In this document: positions 16,057-26,400 of the stretch, piece by piece
Position numbering within the stretch: the stretch's first letter is position 1
Layout of the letters: each line of letters begins with the position of its first letter
Assembly: GCF_024519315.1 (NCBI RefSeq)
Contig: NZ_JANIIC010000023.1
Coordinates: forward strand, 1 to 64,000
Reading direction: 5' to 3'
DNA length: 64,000 nucleotides
Source of the DNA: Streptomyces malaysiensis subsp. samsunensis
GTDB taxonomy: Bacteria; Actinomycetota; Actinomycetes; Streptomycetales; Streptomycetaceae
Position numbers and translations under genes: made by a program
The notes under the pieces: generated by a model
Database searches by the model: none
Told to the model about the DNA's origin: nothing
What the model saw: the letters and a program-made list of their open reading frames with translations, nothing else

Positions 16057-16866
16057 CTACGGCGCGGAGGGCGATGAGGTGGCGCCGGGGGTGGCGGGGG
16101 AGCCCGAGGCGCCCGGGGCGTCGTCGACGGGGGCGGGCGGCGACGGCGTGGGCGCTTCCCCCTTGCCGGCGAGCGAGGTCGGCGCCTTCAGGACGACCAT
16201 GGGCTCACCGGGCCTGGGCATCACCGGCTTGGTGAAGTTCGGGCCCTGGGTCGGGGTCGAGGTGATCTGGCCGGGGAGGGCCTCGTAGTCCACCATCCCG
16301 GTGTTCTCCATCTGGGTGATGTGATCCAGCACCACCGTGTTGGCCTGGGTGGCGAGCTGGCGCACCAGGGTGTTCTTGCTGGTCGCCCGGATCTTGGCGA
16401 TGGAGCTGAAGATCTGGCCGTGGGTGATGCGCAGGATCTGTGCCATCTGACTGTCGAAGTCCTTGCCCGTGGCGGCCGTCAGGGTGTCCAGGAACCCCTG
16501 CTGCTGCGGCGTGGGCTTGTTGGGCAGGGTGACGCCGAGTTTGGGTGCGATGTCCCGTACGGCGGCGTCCAGTTGCGCATGCCCCACGACCAGGTGCTCA
16601 CCGGCCGTCTTCACCGGCGCCGCGGTGCCCTTCTTCAGGGCCAGCTCACCGACGGGGAACTCCCACAGCCCGGCGAGCCGGACCTTGACCACGAAGTCCC
16701 GGTCGGCCCCGGTGAGCGGTCCGTACTGCGTCGAGCTCGTCTTCGCCAGGTTCGCCTGGTTCTCCTGCTGCACACCCGTCAGGACGGGCGACATGATCAC
16801 TCCGAGGGTGACCACCACGGAACCTATGAGGAGGGAGGTACCTGTCACGAAGTACCGGGATCGCAT
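16057..16866 (-). CDS. DUF4142 (ferritin-like) secreted or membrane-anchored protein
   Basis: 269 residues; the ATG at 16866 is preceded by CCAGGAGGC. An N-terminal hydrophobic segment ('FVTGTSLLIGSVVVTLGVIM', residues 6-25) acts as signal or anchor. The DUF4142 domain occupies about residues 50-200 ('DRDFVVKVRLAGLWEFPVGE', 'HLVVGHAQLDAAVRDIAPKL', 'FDSQMAQILRITHGQIFSSI', 'TVVLDHITQMENTGMVDYEA'). The tail is Pro/Ser/Thr-rich, typical of a wall-spanning linker. The function of the family is unknown. The gene converges on gudD. Confidence 0.85.
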   Translation of the reverse strand: MRSRYFVTGTSLLIGSVVVTLGVIMSPVLTGVQQENQANLAKTSSTQYGPLTGADRDFVVKVRLAGLWEFPVGELALKKGTAAPVKTAGEHLVVGHAQLDAAVRDIAPKLGVTLPNKPTPQQQGFLDTLTAATGKDFDSQMAQILRITHGQIFSSIAKIRATSKNTLVRQLATQANTVVLDHITQMENTGMVDYEALPGQITSTPTQGPNFTKPVMPRPGEPMVVLKAPTSLAGKGEAPTPSPPAPVDDAPGASGSPATPGATSSPSAP

Positions 16867-17079
16867 AGAGCCTCCTGGCGGGGACGCCGGTCGTAGTGCG
16901 GAACAGTGTCCGCCCGTGCTTGCACCGGCGAATACGGACCACGCGGCCTCCATGCTCAACGGTGTGGCGGCCGTTTATGCGTCTTTGAACCGTTACTTCG
17001 GCCGCATATGGCCTATCTCACAGCCGCCTCAGGAGCAACGCGTCATACGCCGTTTCCCGGGCGGGAGTCCGTGTGTCCC

Positions 17080-17114
17080 GGGGGAGCGGGAGTACCCCGC
17101 GCTCCCGCTCCCCC
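17080..17114 (-). terminator. Perfect 13-bp hairpin downstream of the beta-helix gene
   Basis: The arms GGGGGAGCGGGAG and CTCCCGCTCCCCC pair perfectly around a 9-nt loop, 22 bp beyond the stop of the minus-strand gene ending at 17136. It is a strong intrinsic-terminator candidate without a T tract. Confidence 0.75.
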
Positions 17115-17135
17115 GGCTCCTCCTCCCAGAGGTTC

Positions 17136-18083
17136 CTACGGCAGGCCGCCCGGCTCCGGGCCCCGGTAGCCCGGCCGGGACGAGGCGTCGATGCCCACCT
17201 CGTAGCGGATACCGGAGTGGAGGACGTTGCCGGAGACCCGGGCGCCGGTCGAGTGTTCGGCGAGGCCGATGGCGTGGTGGGTGGGCGCGGCGAACACATT
17301 GCCGGTGATGGTCGCGTTCTGTACGTCCTCGAACATCAGGGCCTGGGAGGCGCGCAGCGTTTCACAGCGGTTGCCCCTGATGGTGAAGTCGGAGGTGGTG
17401 CCCCGGCCGTCGCCCTCGCCGTCGTTCGGGCCCTCGGCCATCAGGCACATGTTGTCCACCTCCAGACAGCGGTTGTCCTCGATGCGGACACGGTGGCTGG
17501 GCGGGGTGTCGCTGGCGAAGGTCTGCATGCAGTCGGCGTGCCGGCCATGGCTGTTGTCGGTGTCGCGGACGGTGTTGTGCGCGATGGTGAGATCTTCGCC
17601 GAAGAACCGGATGCCGTCGCCGTCCCCGCCCCTCGGGCCGATCACGGTGTTGTTCCGTAGGGTGACGCGGTGGCCGGTCAGCTCGATCCCGGGCGCCGCG
17701 GGGCGGATGGACCGGAACCCGTCGACGATCACATCGTCGGCCTCGATGGTGATGCCGTGCACGGAGTCCCCGCCCCCGGCGTAGGTGATCGGGTGCTCCC
17801 GGTCGCCGCCCTTGGTGATGACCAGCCGTTGCCGGGACAGGTCGCCGTCGAAGCAGACGGTGTCCCCCGGCCTCGCCAGGCGCGCCGCCTCCCGCGGGGT
17901 GGTGGCGCGCACGGTGCAGCGCGCGGCCCCCTTCACGGTGGCGGGCGACATCCTCTGCGCGGCGGTGCCGGATCCGCCGTCCGTACCTCGCTCCAGGGGC
18001 CACGACGGGCGCGCCAGGGCGGCCAGGAGCGCGAGGACCGAGACGGCCAGAAAGCCGAGGACGAGTCTCCAAGTGATCCGCAT
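17136..18083 (-). CDS. Secreted right-handed parallel beta-helix protein
   Basis: 315 residues. An N-terminal membrane/signal segment ('WRLVLGFLAVSVLALLAALA', residues 5-24) is followed by 'TPREAARLARPGDTVCFDGD', a typical entry to pectin-lyase-like folds. The rest shows repeating coils of about 22 residues: 'HPITYAGGGDSVHGITIEAD', 'VTLRNNTVIGPRGGDGDGIR', 'LTIAHNTVRDTDNSHGRHAD', 'VRIEDNRCLEVDNMCLMAEG', 'FTIRGNRCETLRASQALMFE', 'ATITGNVFAAPTHHAIGLAE'. Such proteins often bind or cleave polysaccharides, but catalytic residues cannot be assigned. It diverges from the GH92 gene (131 bp apart), which supports an extracellular carbohydrate role. Confidence 0.85.
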   Translation of the reverse strand: MRITWRLVLGFLAVSVLALLAALARPSWPLERGTDGGSGTAAQRMSPATVKGAARCTVRATTPREAARLARPGDTVCFDGDLSRQRLVITKGGDREHPITYAGGGDSVHGITIEADDVIVDGFRSIRPAAPGIELTGHRVTLRNNTVIGPRGGDGDGIRFFGEDLTIAHNTVRDTDNSHGRHADCMQTFASDTPPSHRVRIEDNRCLEVDNMCLMAEGPNDGEGDGRGTTSDFTIRGNRCETLRASQALMFEDVQNATITGNVFAAPTHHAIGLAEHSTGARVSGNVLHSGIRYEVGIDASSRPGYRGPEPGGLP

Positions 18084-18214
18084 GCCGGGAACCGTAGAGC
18101 CGGATCCCGGGGACCGGTCCCGACGTCAACGGTGCATTGCTGTCACCCGGTTCACTCCACCGTCACCATGCGCCCCTAGGTTCACTCCCGAGACACGGAA
18201 GGGCGTGATCCCCG

Positions 18215-20671
18215 ATGGAGACGCACAAAGCACGGCGAAAGAGACTCGGACGCCGATCGGCACTGGTCGGCGGGGGAGTGGCGGTGGCGATCGGCGCGCT
18301 GATCGCCCCGCTCGTCGAGGCCCCCGCGGCGAGCGCGGCGCCACGGGCCGACGAGGTACGCCACCCCGTCGACCATGTGGACCCGCTGATCGGCTCCGCG
18401 GGCGGCGGCAACACCTACCCCGGCGCCAATCTGCCGTTCGGCATGATCGCCTGGTCCCCGACCAGCACCACGGGCGACCAGACCAACACCGCCGCGGCCA
18501 ACGGCTATTCGTACGACACCACCCGGGTCCGGGGCTTCAGCCTCACCCATGTCAACGGCGCGGGCTGCCACCCCGGGGCCGCGGGCGATGTGCCGATCAT
18601 GCCGTTCGTCGGCGAGGTCGACAGCTCTCCCACCGCCGACACCAAGGACCAGAAGTACGCCGCCACCTTCTCGCACGACAATGAGAAGGCCGAGCCCGGC
18701 CACTACCGGGTGGGGCTCGACTCGGGCGCGGCCGCCGATCTCGCGGTGAGCGAGCGGGCCGGTGTCGCCGACTTCTCCTTCCCCCGGGACGCCCCGGCCC
18801 GACTGCTGTTCCGCACCTCAAACTCCCTCAACGGCAGCGAGAACGCGCATATCGAGATCGACGCCCAGCGCCACAAGGTCACCGGCTGGGTGCTGACCGG
18901 CGCGTTCTGCGGACGGCGCGCCAACGGCGGCGAGAACAACCGCAAGACCTACTACCGCCTCTACTTCAGCGCCTCGTTCGACCGCGCCTTCTCCACCGTG
19001 GGCACCTGGGAGAACGACCGGCTCTCACCCGGCGCCACCACCGCGGACGGCGGCGAGGGCTATCTCACCGGCGCCGACCGGGCCGGGCGCGGCTCCGGCG
19101 GATACGTCGGCTTCGACACCACACGGGACGACGATGTCCGGATGCGGCTCGGCATCTCGTACGTCTCCCTCGCGGGCGCCGAGGCCAACCTCCGCGCCGA
19201 GATAGCGCCCCGGGCGAGCGTCGCCGATGTGGCCTCCGCCGGACGGGCCGCCTGGGACCGCCGGCTGCGCGCCATCCGCGTCAGCGGCGGCAGTGAACCG
19301 CGCCGCACCGCCTTCTACACCGCCCTCTACCACGCGCTCCAGCAGCCCAACCTGATCAGCGACACCGACGGCCGCTACCCGGGCATGGACGGCACTCCGC
19401 ACCGCGTCGAGCGCGGGCAGACGGCGCAGTACAGCAACTTCTCCGGCTGGGACCAGTACCGCGCCCAGGTGCAGCTGCTCGCCCTGCTCCAGCCCCGGGT
19501 CGCCGGGGACTTCGCCCAGTCGCTGTTCAACTTCGCCCGGCAGAACGGCGGCGTGTGGGACCGCTGGGTGCACATCAGCGGCGCCACCCATGTGATGACC
19601 GGCGACCCCTCCGCCGCCACGCTCGCCACCTTCTACGCCACGGGGGTACGGAACTTCGACGCCAAGGGCGCCTTCGACTCCCTCTACCGCCAGGCCACCG
19701 TCCCCCACCCCGATTCGCTCTCCGACAAGGGCTGCCCGGGGCAGTGCGAGGGCCAGCGTCCGGGTCTCGCCCAGTACCTGGAGTCGGGGTACGCGGCGCA
19801 GGACGCCTGCCACTGCTGGGGCGGCGCGGCGGAGACCCTGGAGGACTCCGTCGCCGATGACGCGCTCGCCCGCTGGGCCCGGCTGCTCGGCCGCGGCAAG
19901 GAGGCCGATGAGCTCGGCGCACGCGGCGGCTACTGGCGCAATGTGTTCAACCCCGGGGCCACCGGTACGGCCGGCTACAGCCAGGCCAGGAACCGGGACG
20001 GCTCCTGGGTGACCCCCTTCGACCCCGCGTCCGACCGGGGATTCGCCCAGGGCAGCGCGGCCACGTACACCTGGATGGTGCCGCAGGACGTCCAGGGGCT
20101 CGCCGACGCCATGGGCGGACGCCAGAAGGCGGCGGCCCGGCTGGACGGCTTCTTCCACAAGCCCGACGGCTCCTGGTCGGTCCGCGGCGGCGATCCGCTC
20201 CGCTACGACCCCACCAATGAACCGGGCATCCACGCCCCCTGGCTCTACAACGCGCTCGGTCAGCCCTGGAAGACCCAGGAGACGGTGCGCCAGATCGTCG
20301 CCAATGTGTACGGAACCGGGCCTAAGGGGCTGCCCGGCAATGACGACCTGGGCACCATGTCCGCGTGGTACGTGTTCGCGGCGCTCGGCCTCTACCCCCA
20401 GGCCCCGGGGCGTGCCGAGGCACTGCTCACCGGTCCGCTCTTCCCACGTGCCGTGGTCGCCCCGGCGGGCTCGCGGCGCGCCCTCACCATCGACGCCCCG
20501 GACGCCTCCGACACCGACTTCTATGTGCACGCGGTGCGGGTGAACGGCAAGCTGCACGACACCTCGTGGCTCGACGGCTCGTTCGTCCGCCAGGGCGGTT
20601 CGCTCTCCTTCGACCTGGCCGACCGGCCGGACACCACCTGGGCCACCGACCCGGGTCGGCTGCCTCACTGA
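18215..20671 (+). CDS. Secreted GH92 alpha-mannosidase
   Basis: 818 residues, normal for GH92 exo-mannosidases, which are calcium-dependent inverting enzymes. The N-terminus has a twin-arginine-like signal ('RRSALVGGGVAVAIGALIAP') ending in an AxA site near 'ASAAP'. The N-domain carries 'HPVDHVDPLIGSAGGGNTYP', 'FGMIAWSPTSTTGDQTN' and 'GFSLTHVNGAGCHPGAAGDV', which are conserved GH92 openings. The (alpha/alpha)6 domain holds 'YSNFSGWDQYRAQVQLLALL', 'AAETLEDSVADDALARWA', 'NEPGIHAPWLYNALGQPWKT' and 'PGNDDLGTMSAWYVFAALGL', where the catalytic acid/base cluster lies. Subsite specificity (alpha-1,2, -1,3 or mannose-phosphate) cannot be judged. It probably trims fungal or yeast mannans. Confidence 0.95.
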   Translation: METHKARRKRLGRRSALVGGGVAVAIGALIAPLVEAPAASAAPRADEVRHPVDHVDPLIGSAGGGNTYPGANLPFGMIAWSPTSTTGDQTNTAAANGYSYDTTRVRGFSLTHVNGAGCHPGAAGDVPIMPFVGEVDSSPTADTKDQKYAATFSHDNEKAEPGHYRVGLDSGAAADLAVSERAGVADFSFPRDAPARLLFRTSNSLNGSENAHIEIDAQRHKVTGWVLTGAFCGRRANGGENNRKTYYRLYFSASFDRAFSTVGTWENDRLSPGATTADGGEGYLTGADRAGRGSGGYVGFDTTRDDDVRMRLGISYVSLAGAEANLRAEIAPRASVADVASAGRAAWDRRLRAIRVSGGSEPRRTAFYTALYHALQQPNLISDTDGRYPGMDGTPHRVERGQTAQYSNFSGWDQYRAQVQLLALLQPRVAGDFAQSLFNFARQNGGVWDRWVHISGATHVMTGDPSAATLATFYATGVRNFDAKGAFDSLYRQATVPHPDSLSDKGCPGQCEGQRPGLAQYLESGYAAQDACHCWGGAAETLEDSVADDALARWARLLGRGKEADELGARGGYWRNVFNPGATGTAGYSQARNRDGSWVTPFDPASDRGFAQGSAATYTWMVPQDVQGLADAMGGRQKAAARLDGFFHKPDGSWSVRGGDPLRYDPTNEPGIHAPWLYNALGQPWKTQETVRQIVANVYGTGPKGLPGNDDLGTMSAWYVFAALGLYPQAPGRAEALLTGPLFPRAVVAPAGSRRALTIDAPDASDTDFYVHAVRVNGKLHDTSWLDGSFVRQGGSLSFDLADRPDTTWATDPGRLPH

Positions 20672-20843
20672 GGCACTGGGCCGTCGCGCAGGCGAACGTG
20701 TCCGCGCGGACATGGGCCATGGGTCGGCCCGCCACCCGGGCACCCGGTCGGACCGGGACGCACGCACGGTGAGCGGGCCGGCCCACTCATAGCCCTTGTC
20801 CTCCGCATGGAGCGTCAGAGGGTCCGTCAGTTCCTGGCGTGGC

Positions 20844-22520
20844 TCATCGGCGCCGCTCACCGTCGCCGCGGGTGCGCCGGAGCGTGAAGGTGTCCACGGG
20901 CTCGACGCGGCCGTAGAGCCCGGTGACCGCGTAGTAGGTCACCGACATCGTGGTGAGGCCGCCCCGTTCGGTGCCGGGGTCGACGGTGAACGCGGCGAAG
21001 CCATAGGGGTTCACCCGGTCGCGCACCGCCGACCACGGGGCCGCCTCCGTGACGTAGACCGGGCTCTTGTGGCCGTTCGCCCCGGTCGCTCCGACACCGG
21101 TGATGACATTGCACCGCGGGGTGTCGAACAGAACGTCCATCGACGGCACCGAGGTGCCACCGCCACCGATGACCATATGGACGGTTCCCCCGGTGGTGTC
21201 CACCAGATCGGTGCGGGTGGCGGCGGGGGTCGGTGTCATCGTGTCACTGGGCTCCTGGCCACGGATCGGGTGGGAGCGCTCGTAGTGGTGTTCATGGCCG
21301 CAGACGACCAGGTCGACGCCGTAGGTGTCGAAGAGCGGCAGCCACTCCTCCCGGATGCCGAGGTCGGCGCCGTTGCCCGGGTGGTCGGCCGTGGAGACGA
21401 CCACCTGGTGCATGACGACCACGATCCAGTCGATGTCCCGGTCGGCCCTGGCCCGTGCGAGCTCGGCCTCCAGCCAGCGCCGCTGGGCCCCGCCGGAGTA
21501 GCCCCGCACATAGGTGTTTCCGGCGTCCTGGTAGGCCACGTCGTCATTGGCCAGGCTCACGACGCGCACCGAGCCGACGGTGAAGGCGTACCACAGCCCC
21601 TCGGTCTCGGCGTCGCCGCCGTTGCCGGGCAGTGAGAAGTACGCCTGGTAGGCGGCGAACCCGATCGGCCCGTTGCCCAGCTCGTTCTCGTGGTTGCCGG
21701 CCGCGGGCATCCACGGCCGGAACCGCGAGGACCGGCTGGTCATATCGAACCAGTCCGACCAGGTGCGCAGCCGGTCCTCGGACAGATTGGCGTAGCACAG
21801 ATCGCCGTTGACGAGGTGGAACAGTGGCGCGATCCGCTCGACGGCGGTGGTCACGTCATTGGCGTACGGCGAGCCGAGGTTGTCGTTGAGGTAGACGAGC
21901 TTCTCGGTGATCTTCGGCGGTCTGGGCCCGTTCAGCTTGCCCACCGTGGGCGTGCCCTGGTCGCCGAAGCTGGTGAAGGTGAACGGCGCCCGGCCGCCCG
22001 GCCCGGTGCGGAACGACCCCGCCTCGGGCGTCGCCCCGTCGTGGACGGCGGCGTAGACATAGCCGGTGCCGGGGCGCAGCCGGTTCAGCCGGGCGTGATG
22101 GACATAGATGGTCTGCCGGGACTTGGCGTCCTGGTAGGAGGTGGTCCGCGCGGTGACCTCGGTGCCCATGCCATGGGCCGGGGTGCCGAACATGACACGC
22201 GGCCGTTTCACCGGGACCGGTGTCTGCCAGGACACCACCACCTCCCGCGCGGCATCGGCCCCGAACTGGAGGTGCAGCCCGCTCACCGGCGGCATCCCGG
22301 ACCCGTCGGGCCGGGTCCACAGCACCGGTGAGGCCGCCACCGCCTCCGGCTGGGAGATGAAGGTGCCCGCACCGGCCGCCGCCGCGCCTGCCGCGCCCAG
22401 CAGCCCCCGGCGGCTCACCCGGGGCGCCTTCGATGTGATGGCCGTCGTCGGTGTGATGGCCGTCGTCGGTGTGGTGGTCGCCGTCGTTGCGGTGGTCGTG
22501 GCCTTCGGTGTCGTCGTCAT
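20844..22520 (-). CDS. Purple-acid-phosphatase-like secreted metallophosphoesterase
   Basis: 558 residues from the ATG at 22520. The N-terminus is a 30-residue Thr/Ala/Pro repeat, followed by a twin-arginine signal ('VSRRGLLGAAGAAAAGAGTF'). A fibronectin-like PAP N-domain comes next ('VVVSWQTPVPVKRPRVMFGT', 'LRPGTGYVYAAVHDG'). The metallophosphoesterase domain shows the full set of metal ligands: 'FTSFGDQG', 'VNGDLCYAN', 'AAGNHENELG', 'IVVVMHQV', 'VVCGHEHHYERSHP'. It is expected to release phosphate from organic esters outside the cell, probably under phosphate control, though no PHO box was looked for systematically. It converges on the GH92 gene. Confidence 0.93.
   Translation of the reverse strand: MTTTPKATTTATTATTTPTTAITPTTAITSKAPRVSRRGLLGAAGAAAAGAGTFISQPEAVAASPVLWTRPDGSGMPPVSGLHLQFGADAAREVVVSWQTPVPVKRPRVMFGTPAHGMGTEVTARTTSYQDAKSRQTIYVHHARLNRLRPGTGYVYAAVHDGATPEAGSFRTGPGGRAPFTFTSFGDQGTPTVGKLNGPRPPKITEKLVYLNDNLGSPYANDVTTAVERIAPLFHLVNGDLCYANLSEDRLRTWSDWFDMTSRSSRFRPWMPAAGNHENELGNGPIGFAAYQAYFSLPGNGGDAETEGLWYAFTVGSVRVVSLANDDVAYQDAGNTYVRGYSGGAQRRWLEAELARARADRDIDWIVVVMHQVVVSTADHPGNGADLGIREEWLPLFDTYGVDLVVCGHEHHYERSHPIRGQEPSDTMTPTPAATRTDLVDTTGGTVHMVIGGGGTSVPSMDVLFDTPRCNVITGVGATGANGHKSPVYVTEAAPWSAVRDRVNPYGFAAFTVDPGTERGGLTTMSVTYYAVTGLYGRVEPVDTFTLRRTRGDGERRR
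22430..22515. repeat. Tandem repeats encoding a Thr/Ala/Pro-rich n-region
   Basis: An 18-bp unit ('ggccgtcgtcggtgtgat') is repeated and degenerates towards the ATG of the phosphatase. On the minus strand it encodes TTAITPTTAITSK-type repeats upstream of the Tat motif. Confidence 0.6.
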
Positions 22521-22688
22521 GGGGGGAAGCTCCCACGCGCCCGCCGCCGCCGGACACCGTGCCACCGTGAACAGCGCGGCAAGGCGGGCTACCGGCGGAC
22601 GACCGGACGGCGAACCCCGACAACCATCTCGGTGGACGGTGGCGGATGGACGTTGCCAGGGGCGTATCCGCGCAGCACGCTGTTCCCT

Positions 22689-23237
22689 GTGAACGATCGG
22701 GACGAGGAGCTGCGCGGGCTGGACGCGGTGCTGCGGGAGCTGCGCCACGCCCGGTACGGGCTGTACGGACCGCTGGTACGGGAGCGCTTCCTGGACGGGC
22801 TGCCCGCGGAGGTGACCCCGACCGGCTACCGGGTGCTGCGCTTCGTCGAGGCCGGCTCCCCACCGCCACCCACCGTGTCCGACATCGCCGCCCTGCTGCT
22901 CTCCGACCGGGCCCGCGCCGTGCGCGTCGTGGACCGGCTGACGGCGGCAGGGCTGGTCACCCGGGTGCGGGACACGGTGGACCGGCGGATACGGAGGGTG
23001 GACCTGACCGACGCCGGGCGCCGCCATATCGCCCTGGCGGCCGCCCGGCGGACCCGGCTGCTGGGCGAGGCCACCGCGGACTGGCCGGATGAGGACCTGG
23101 CCCGGCTGACCGACTTCCTGGAGCGGCTCAACGCCTCCGTGGCACGCCATCTGCCGGGGGCCGAGGCATCCGATGTGTCCGGCGCAGCCGATGTGCACGA
23201 CGTGTCCGACGCAACCGACGTGCCCGACGGCCGGTGA
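22689..23237 (+). CDS. MarR-family regulator
   Basis: The GTG at 22689 gives 182 residues. No clear ribosome site is visible, and an ATG at 22632 would add 19 residues, so the start is uncertain. The winged helix is plain: 'LPAEVTPTGYRVLRFVEAGS', 'TVSDIAALLLSDRARAVRVV', 'DRLTAAGLVTRVRDTVDRRI', 'RRVDLTDAGRRH'. The last 25 residues are an acidic tail of Asp-Val steps ('DVSGAADVHDVSDATDVPD') made by short DNA repeats. The gene diverges from the phosphatase (168 bp) and converges on pyc. Target and ligand unknown. Confidence 0.85.
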   Translation: MNDRDEELRGLDAVLRELRHARYGLYGPLVRERFLDGLPAEVTPTGYRVLRFVEAGSPPPPTVSDIAALLLSDRARAVRVVDRLTAAGLVTRVRDTVDRRIRRVDLTDAGRRHIALAAARRTRLLGEATADWPDEDLARLTDFLERLNASVARHLPGAEASDVSGAADVHDVSDATDVPDGR

Positions 23238-23359
23238 TCGAGCCTCGGCCGCCCGGCAGTCCCGGAACAGCGGATAGGTGTCGAGGTGTCCGACGAGGCG
23301 CTCTCGACCGGGCGGTGGATGCCCCACCCGCGGTGGACACCTTTCCGCGGGCATACGAA

Positions 23360-23413
23360 GCCGCCGCCACCGGACGCCCCTGACCCGAGGGCCGTGGGAC
23401 CGGTGGCGGCGGC
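23360..23413. terminator. Bidirectional hairpin between the MarR gene and pyc
   Basis: Perfect 14-bp arms GCCGCCGCCACCGG (23360-23373) and CCGGTGGCGGCGGC (23400-23413) flank a 26-nt loop in the convergent intergenic region, about 18 bp past the pyc stop. Confidence 0.65.
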
Positions 23414-23430
23414 TCGCCGCCGCTGTCGGC

Positions 23431-26400
23431 TCAGACGAGGGCGACCAGCAGATCGCCGCCCTCCACCTGCTGAATCGTGTTGATGGCGAGGCGCGAGACC
23501 GTGCCGCCCTTCGGGGCCGCGATGGTGGCTTCCATCTTCATCGCCTCGATCGTCGCCACGGTGGCCCCGGCCGCCACCTGATCGCCCTCGGCCACCACCA
23601 GCGTCACCACACCCGCGAAGGGCGCCGCCACATGGCCGGGGTCGCTCCGGTCGGCCTTCTCGGTGGCCGGCACGTCCGAGGCCGCCGAGGTGTCCCGCAC
23701 CTGGACCGGGCGCAACTGCCCGTTCAGCGAGGACATCACCGTACGCATCCCGCGCTCGTCGGCGTCGCCGATCGCCTCCAGCTCGATCAGCAGCCGGACC
23801 CCGGGCTCGAGGTCCACCGTGTACTCCTGCCGCGGGCGCAGCCCGTAGAAGAAGTCCTTGCTGTCCAGCACGCTGGTGTCGCCGTGGGCCTGCCGATGTG
23901 CCTCGAACTCCTTGGTCGGGCCGGGGAACAGCAGCCGGTTCAGCGTGGCCCGCGGATCCTTCTCCAGTTGCTCCCGGTCCTCGGCGGACAGCTCCGCCAT
24001 CGGCTTGGCGGCGGCGCGGCCCTCCAGCGCCTTGCCGCGGAACGGCTCGGGCCAGCCGCCCGGCGGATTGCCCAGCTCGCCGCGGAGGAACCCGATGACC
24101 GAGTCCGGGATGTCGTACCGGCCCGGCTCCGCCTCGAAGTCCTCCGGCGACACACCCGCCCCCACCAGGTGCAGCGCGAGATCGCCGACCACCTTCGACG
24201 ACGGGGTGACCTTCACCAGATGGCCCAGGATCCGGTCCGCGGCGGTGTACATCGCCTCGATCTCCTCGAAGCGGTCGCCGAGGCCGAGCGCGATGGCCTG
24301 GGTGCGCAGGTTGGACAGCTGACCACCGGGGATCTCATGGTGGTACACCCGTCCGGTCGGCGAGGCCAGGCCCGCCTCGAACGGTGCGTAGATCTTGCGC
24401 ACGGCCTCCCAGTACGGCTCCAGGCCGCCGATCGCCTCGAGGTCGAGTCCGGTCGGCCGGTCGGAGTGGTCGGTGGCGGCCACGATCGCCGACAGCGACG
24501 GCTGGGAGGTGGTGCCCGCCATGGAGGCCACCGCGCCGTCCACCGCGTCCGCACCGGCCTGGACCGCCGCGAGATAGGTGGCGAGCTGACCGCCCGCGGT
24601 GTCATGGGTGTGGATGTGCACCGGCAGGTCGAACTCCCTGCGCAGCGCGGACACCAGCTTGGCCGCGGCGGGGGCGCGCAGCAGCCCGGCCATGTCCTTG
24701 ATGGCCAGCACATGCGCGCCCGCGTCCACGATCTGCTCGGCGAGCCGCAGATAGTAGTCGAGGGTGTAGAGCGTCTCGGAGGGATCGGACAGATCGGAGG
24801 TGTAGCAGAGCGCCACCTCGGCGATCGCGGTGCCCGTCTCCCGTACCGCGTCGATCGCCGGCCGCATCTGCCCGATGTCGTTCAGCGCGTCGAAGATCCG
24901 GAAGATATCGATCCCGGTGGCCGTGGCCTCCCGGACGAAGGAGGTGGTCACCTCGGTCGGATACGGCGTGTAGCCCACGGTGTTGCGGCCGCGCAGCAGC
25001 ATCTGGAGACAGATGTTGGGCACCGCCTCGCGCAGCTTGGCCAGCCGCTCCCAGGGGTCCTCGGCGAGGAAGCGCAGCGCCACGTCGTAGGTGGCCCCGC
25101 CCCAGCACTCCAGCGACAGCAGCTGCGGCACGGTCCGCGCCACCACCGGGGCCACGGCCAGCAGGTCCCTGGTGCGGACCCGGGTGGCCAGCAGCGACTG
25201 GTGCGCGTCCCGGAAGGTGGTGTCGGTGACACCGATCGTGGGCGACTCGCGCAGCCATCGCGCGAAACCCTCAGGACCGAGTTCGGTGAGCCGCTGCTTG
25301 GTACCGGCGGGCGGTTCGGTGTCCGGCACCGGGGGCAGCTTGGTGGTCGCGTCGATCAGATGCGGCCGCTCGCCGTGGGGCTTGTTCACCGTGACATCGG
25401 CGAGATAGGTGAGCAGTTTGGTGCCGCGGTCGGCGGAGTGACGCGCGGTCAGCAGATGCGGCCGCTGTTCGATGAACGACGTGGTGACCTGTCCGGCCCG
25501 GAAGTCCGGATCGTCCAGCACCGCCTGGAGGAACGGGATGTTCGTGGACACGCCGCGGATGCGGAACTCGGCCACCGCGCGCCGGGCCCGGCCGACCGCG
25601 GTGGTGAAGTCCCGCCCCCGGCAGGTCAGCTTGACCAGCATCGAGTCGAAGTGCGCGCTGACCTCCGCACCGGCGTGGGTGGTGCCACCGTCCAGCCGGA
25701 TGCCCGAACCGCCCGGCGAGCGGTACGCGCTGATCATGCCGGTGTCCGGGCGGAAGCCGTTGGCCGGGTCCTCGGTGGTGATCCGGCATTGCAGCGCCGC
25801 GCCCCGCGGATACACGGTGTCCTGCGTGAGGCCGAGGTCGGCCAGTGTCTGACCGGCGGCGATCCGCAGCTGTGCCTGGACCAGGTCCACATCGGTGATC
25901 TCCTCGGTCACCGTGTGCTCGACCTGGATCCGCGGATTCATCTCGATGAACACATGGTTGCCGTCGCGGTCGAGCAGGAACTCCACCGTGCCGGCGTTGC
26001 GATAGCCGATCTGCCGGGCGAACTTCACCGCGTCCGCGCAGATCCGCGTCCGCAGCTCCGGATCCAGATTGGGCGCCGGCGCCAGCTCGATCACCTTCTG
26101 GTGACGCCGCTGCACCGAACAGTCGCGTTCGAACAGATGGATGACATCGCCCTGCCCGTCGGCGAGGATCTGCACCTCGATATGGCGGGGCTCCACCACC
26201 GCCTTCTCCAGGAAGACCGTGGGATCGCCGAAGGCGGACTCCGCCTCCCGGGCCGCCGCCTCGATGGACTCGCGCAGCGTCTCGCGGCGCTCGACCCTGC
26301 GCATCCCGCGCCCGCCACCACCGGCGACGGCCTTGACGAACACCGGGAAACCGAGCTCGTCCGCGGCCCGGACCAGCTCGTCCACATCGGTCGACGGCTC

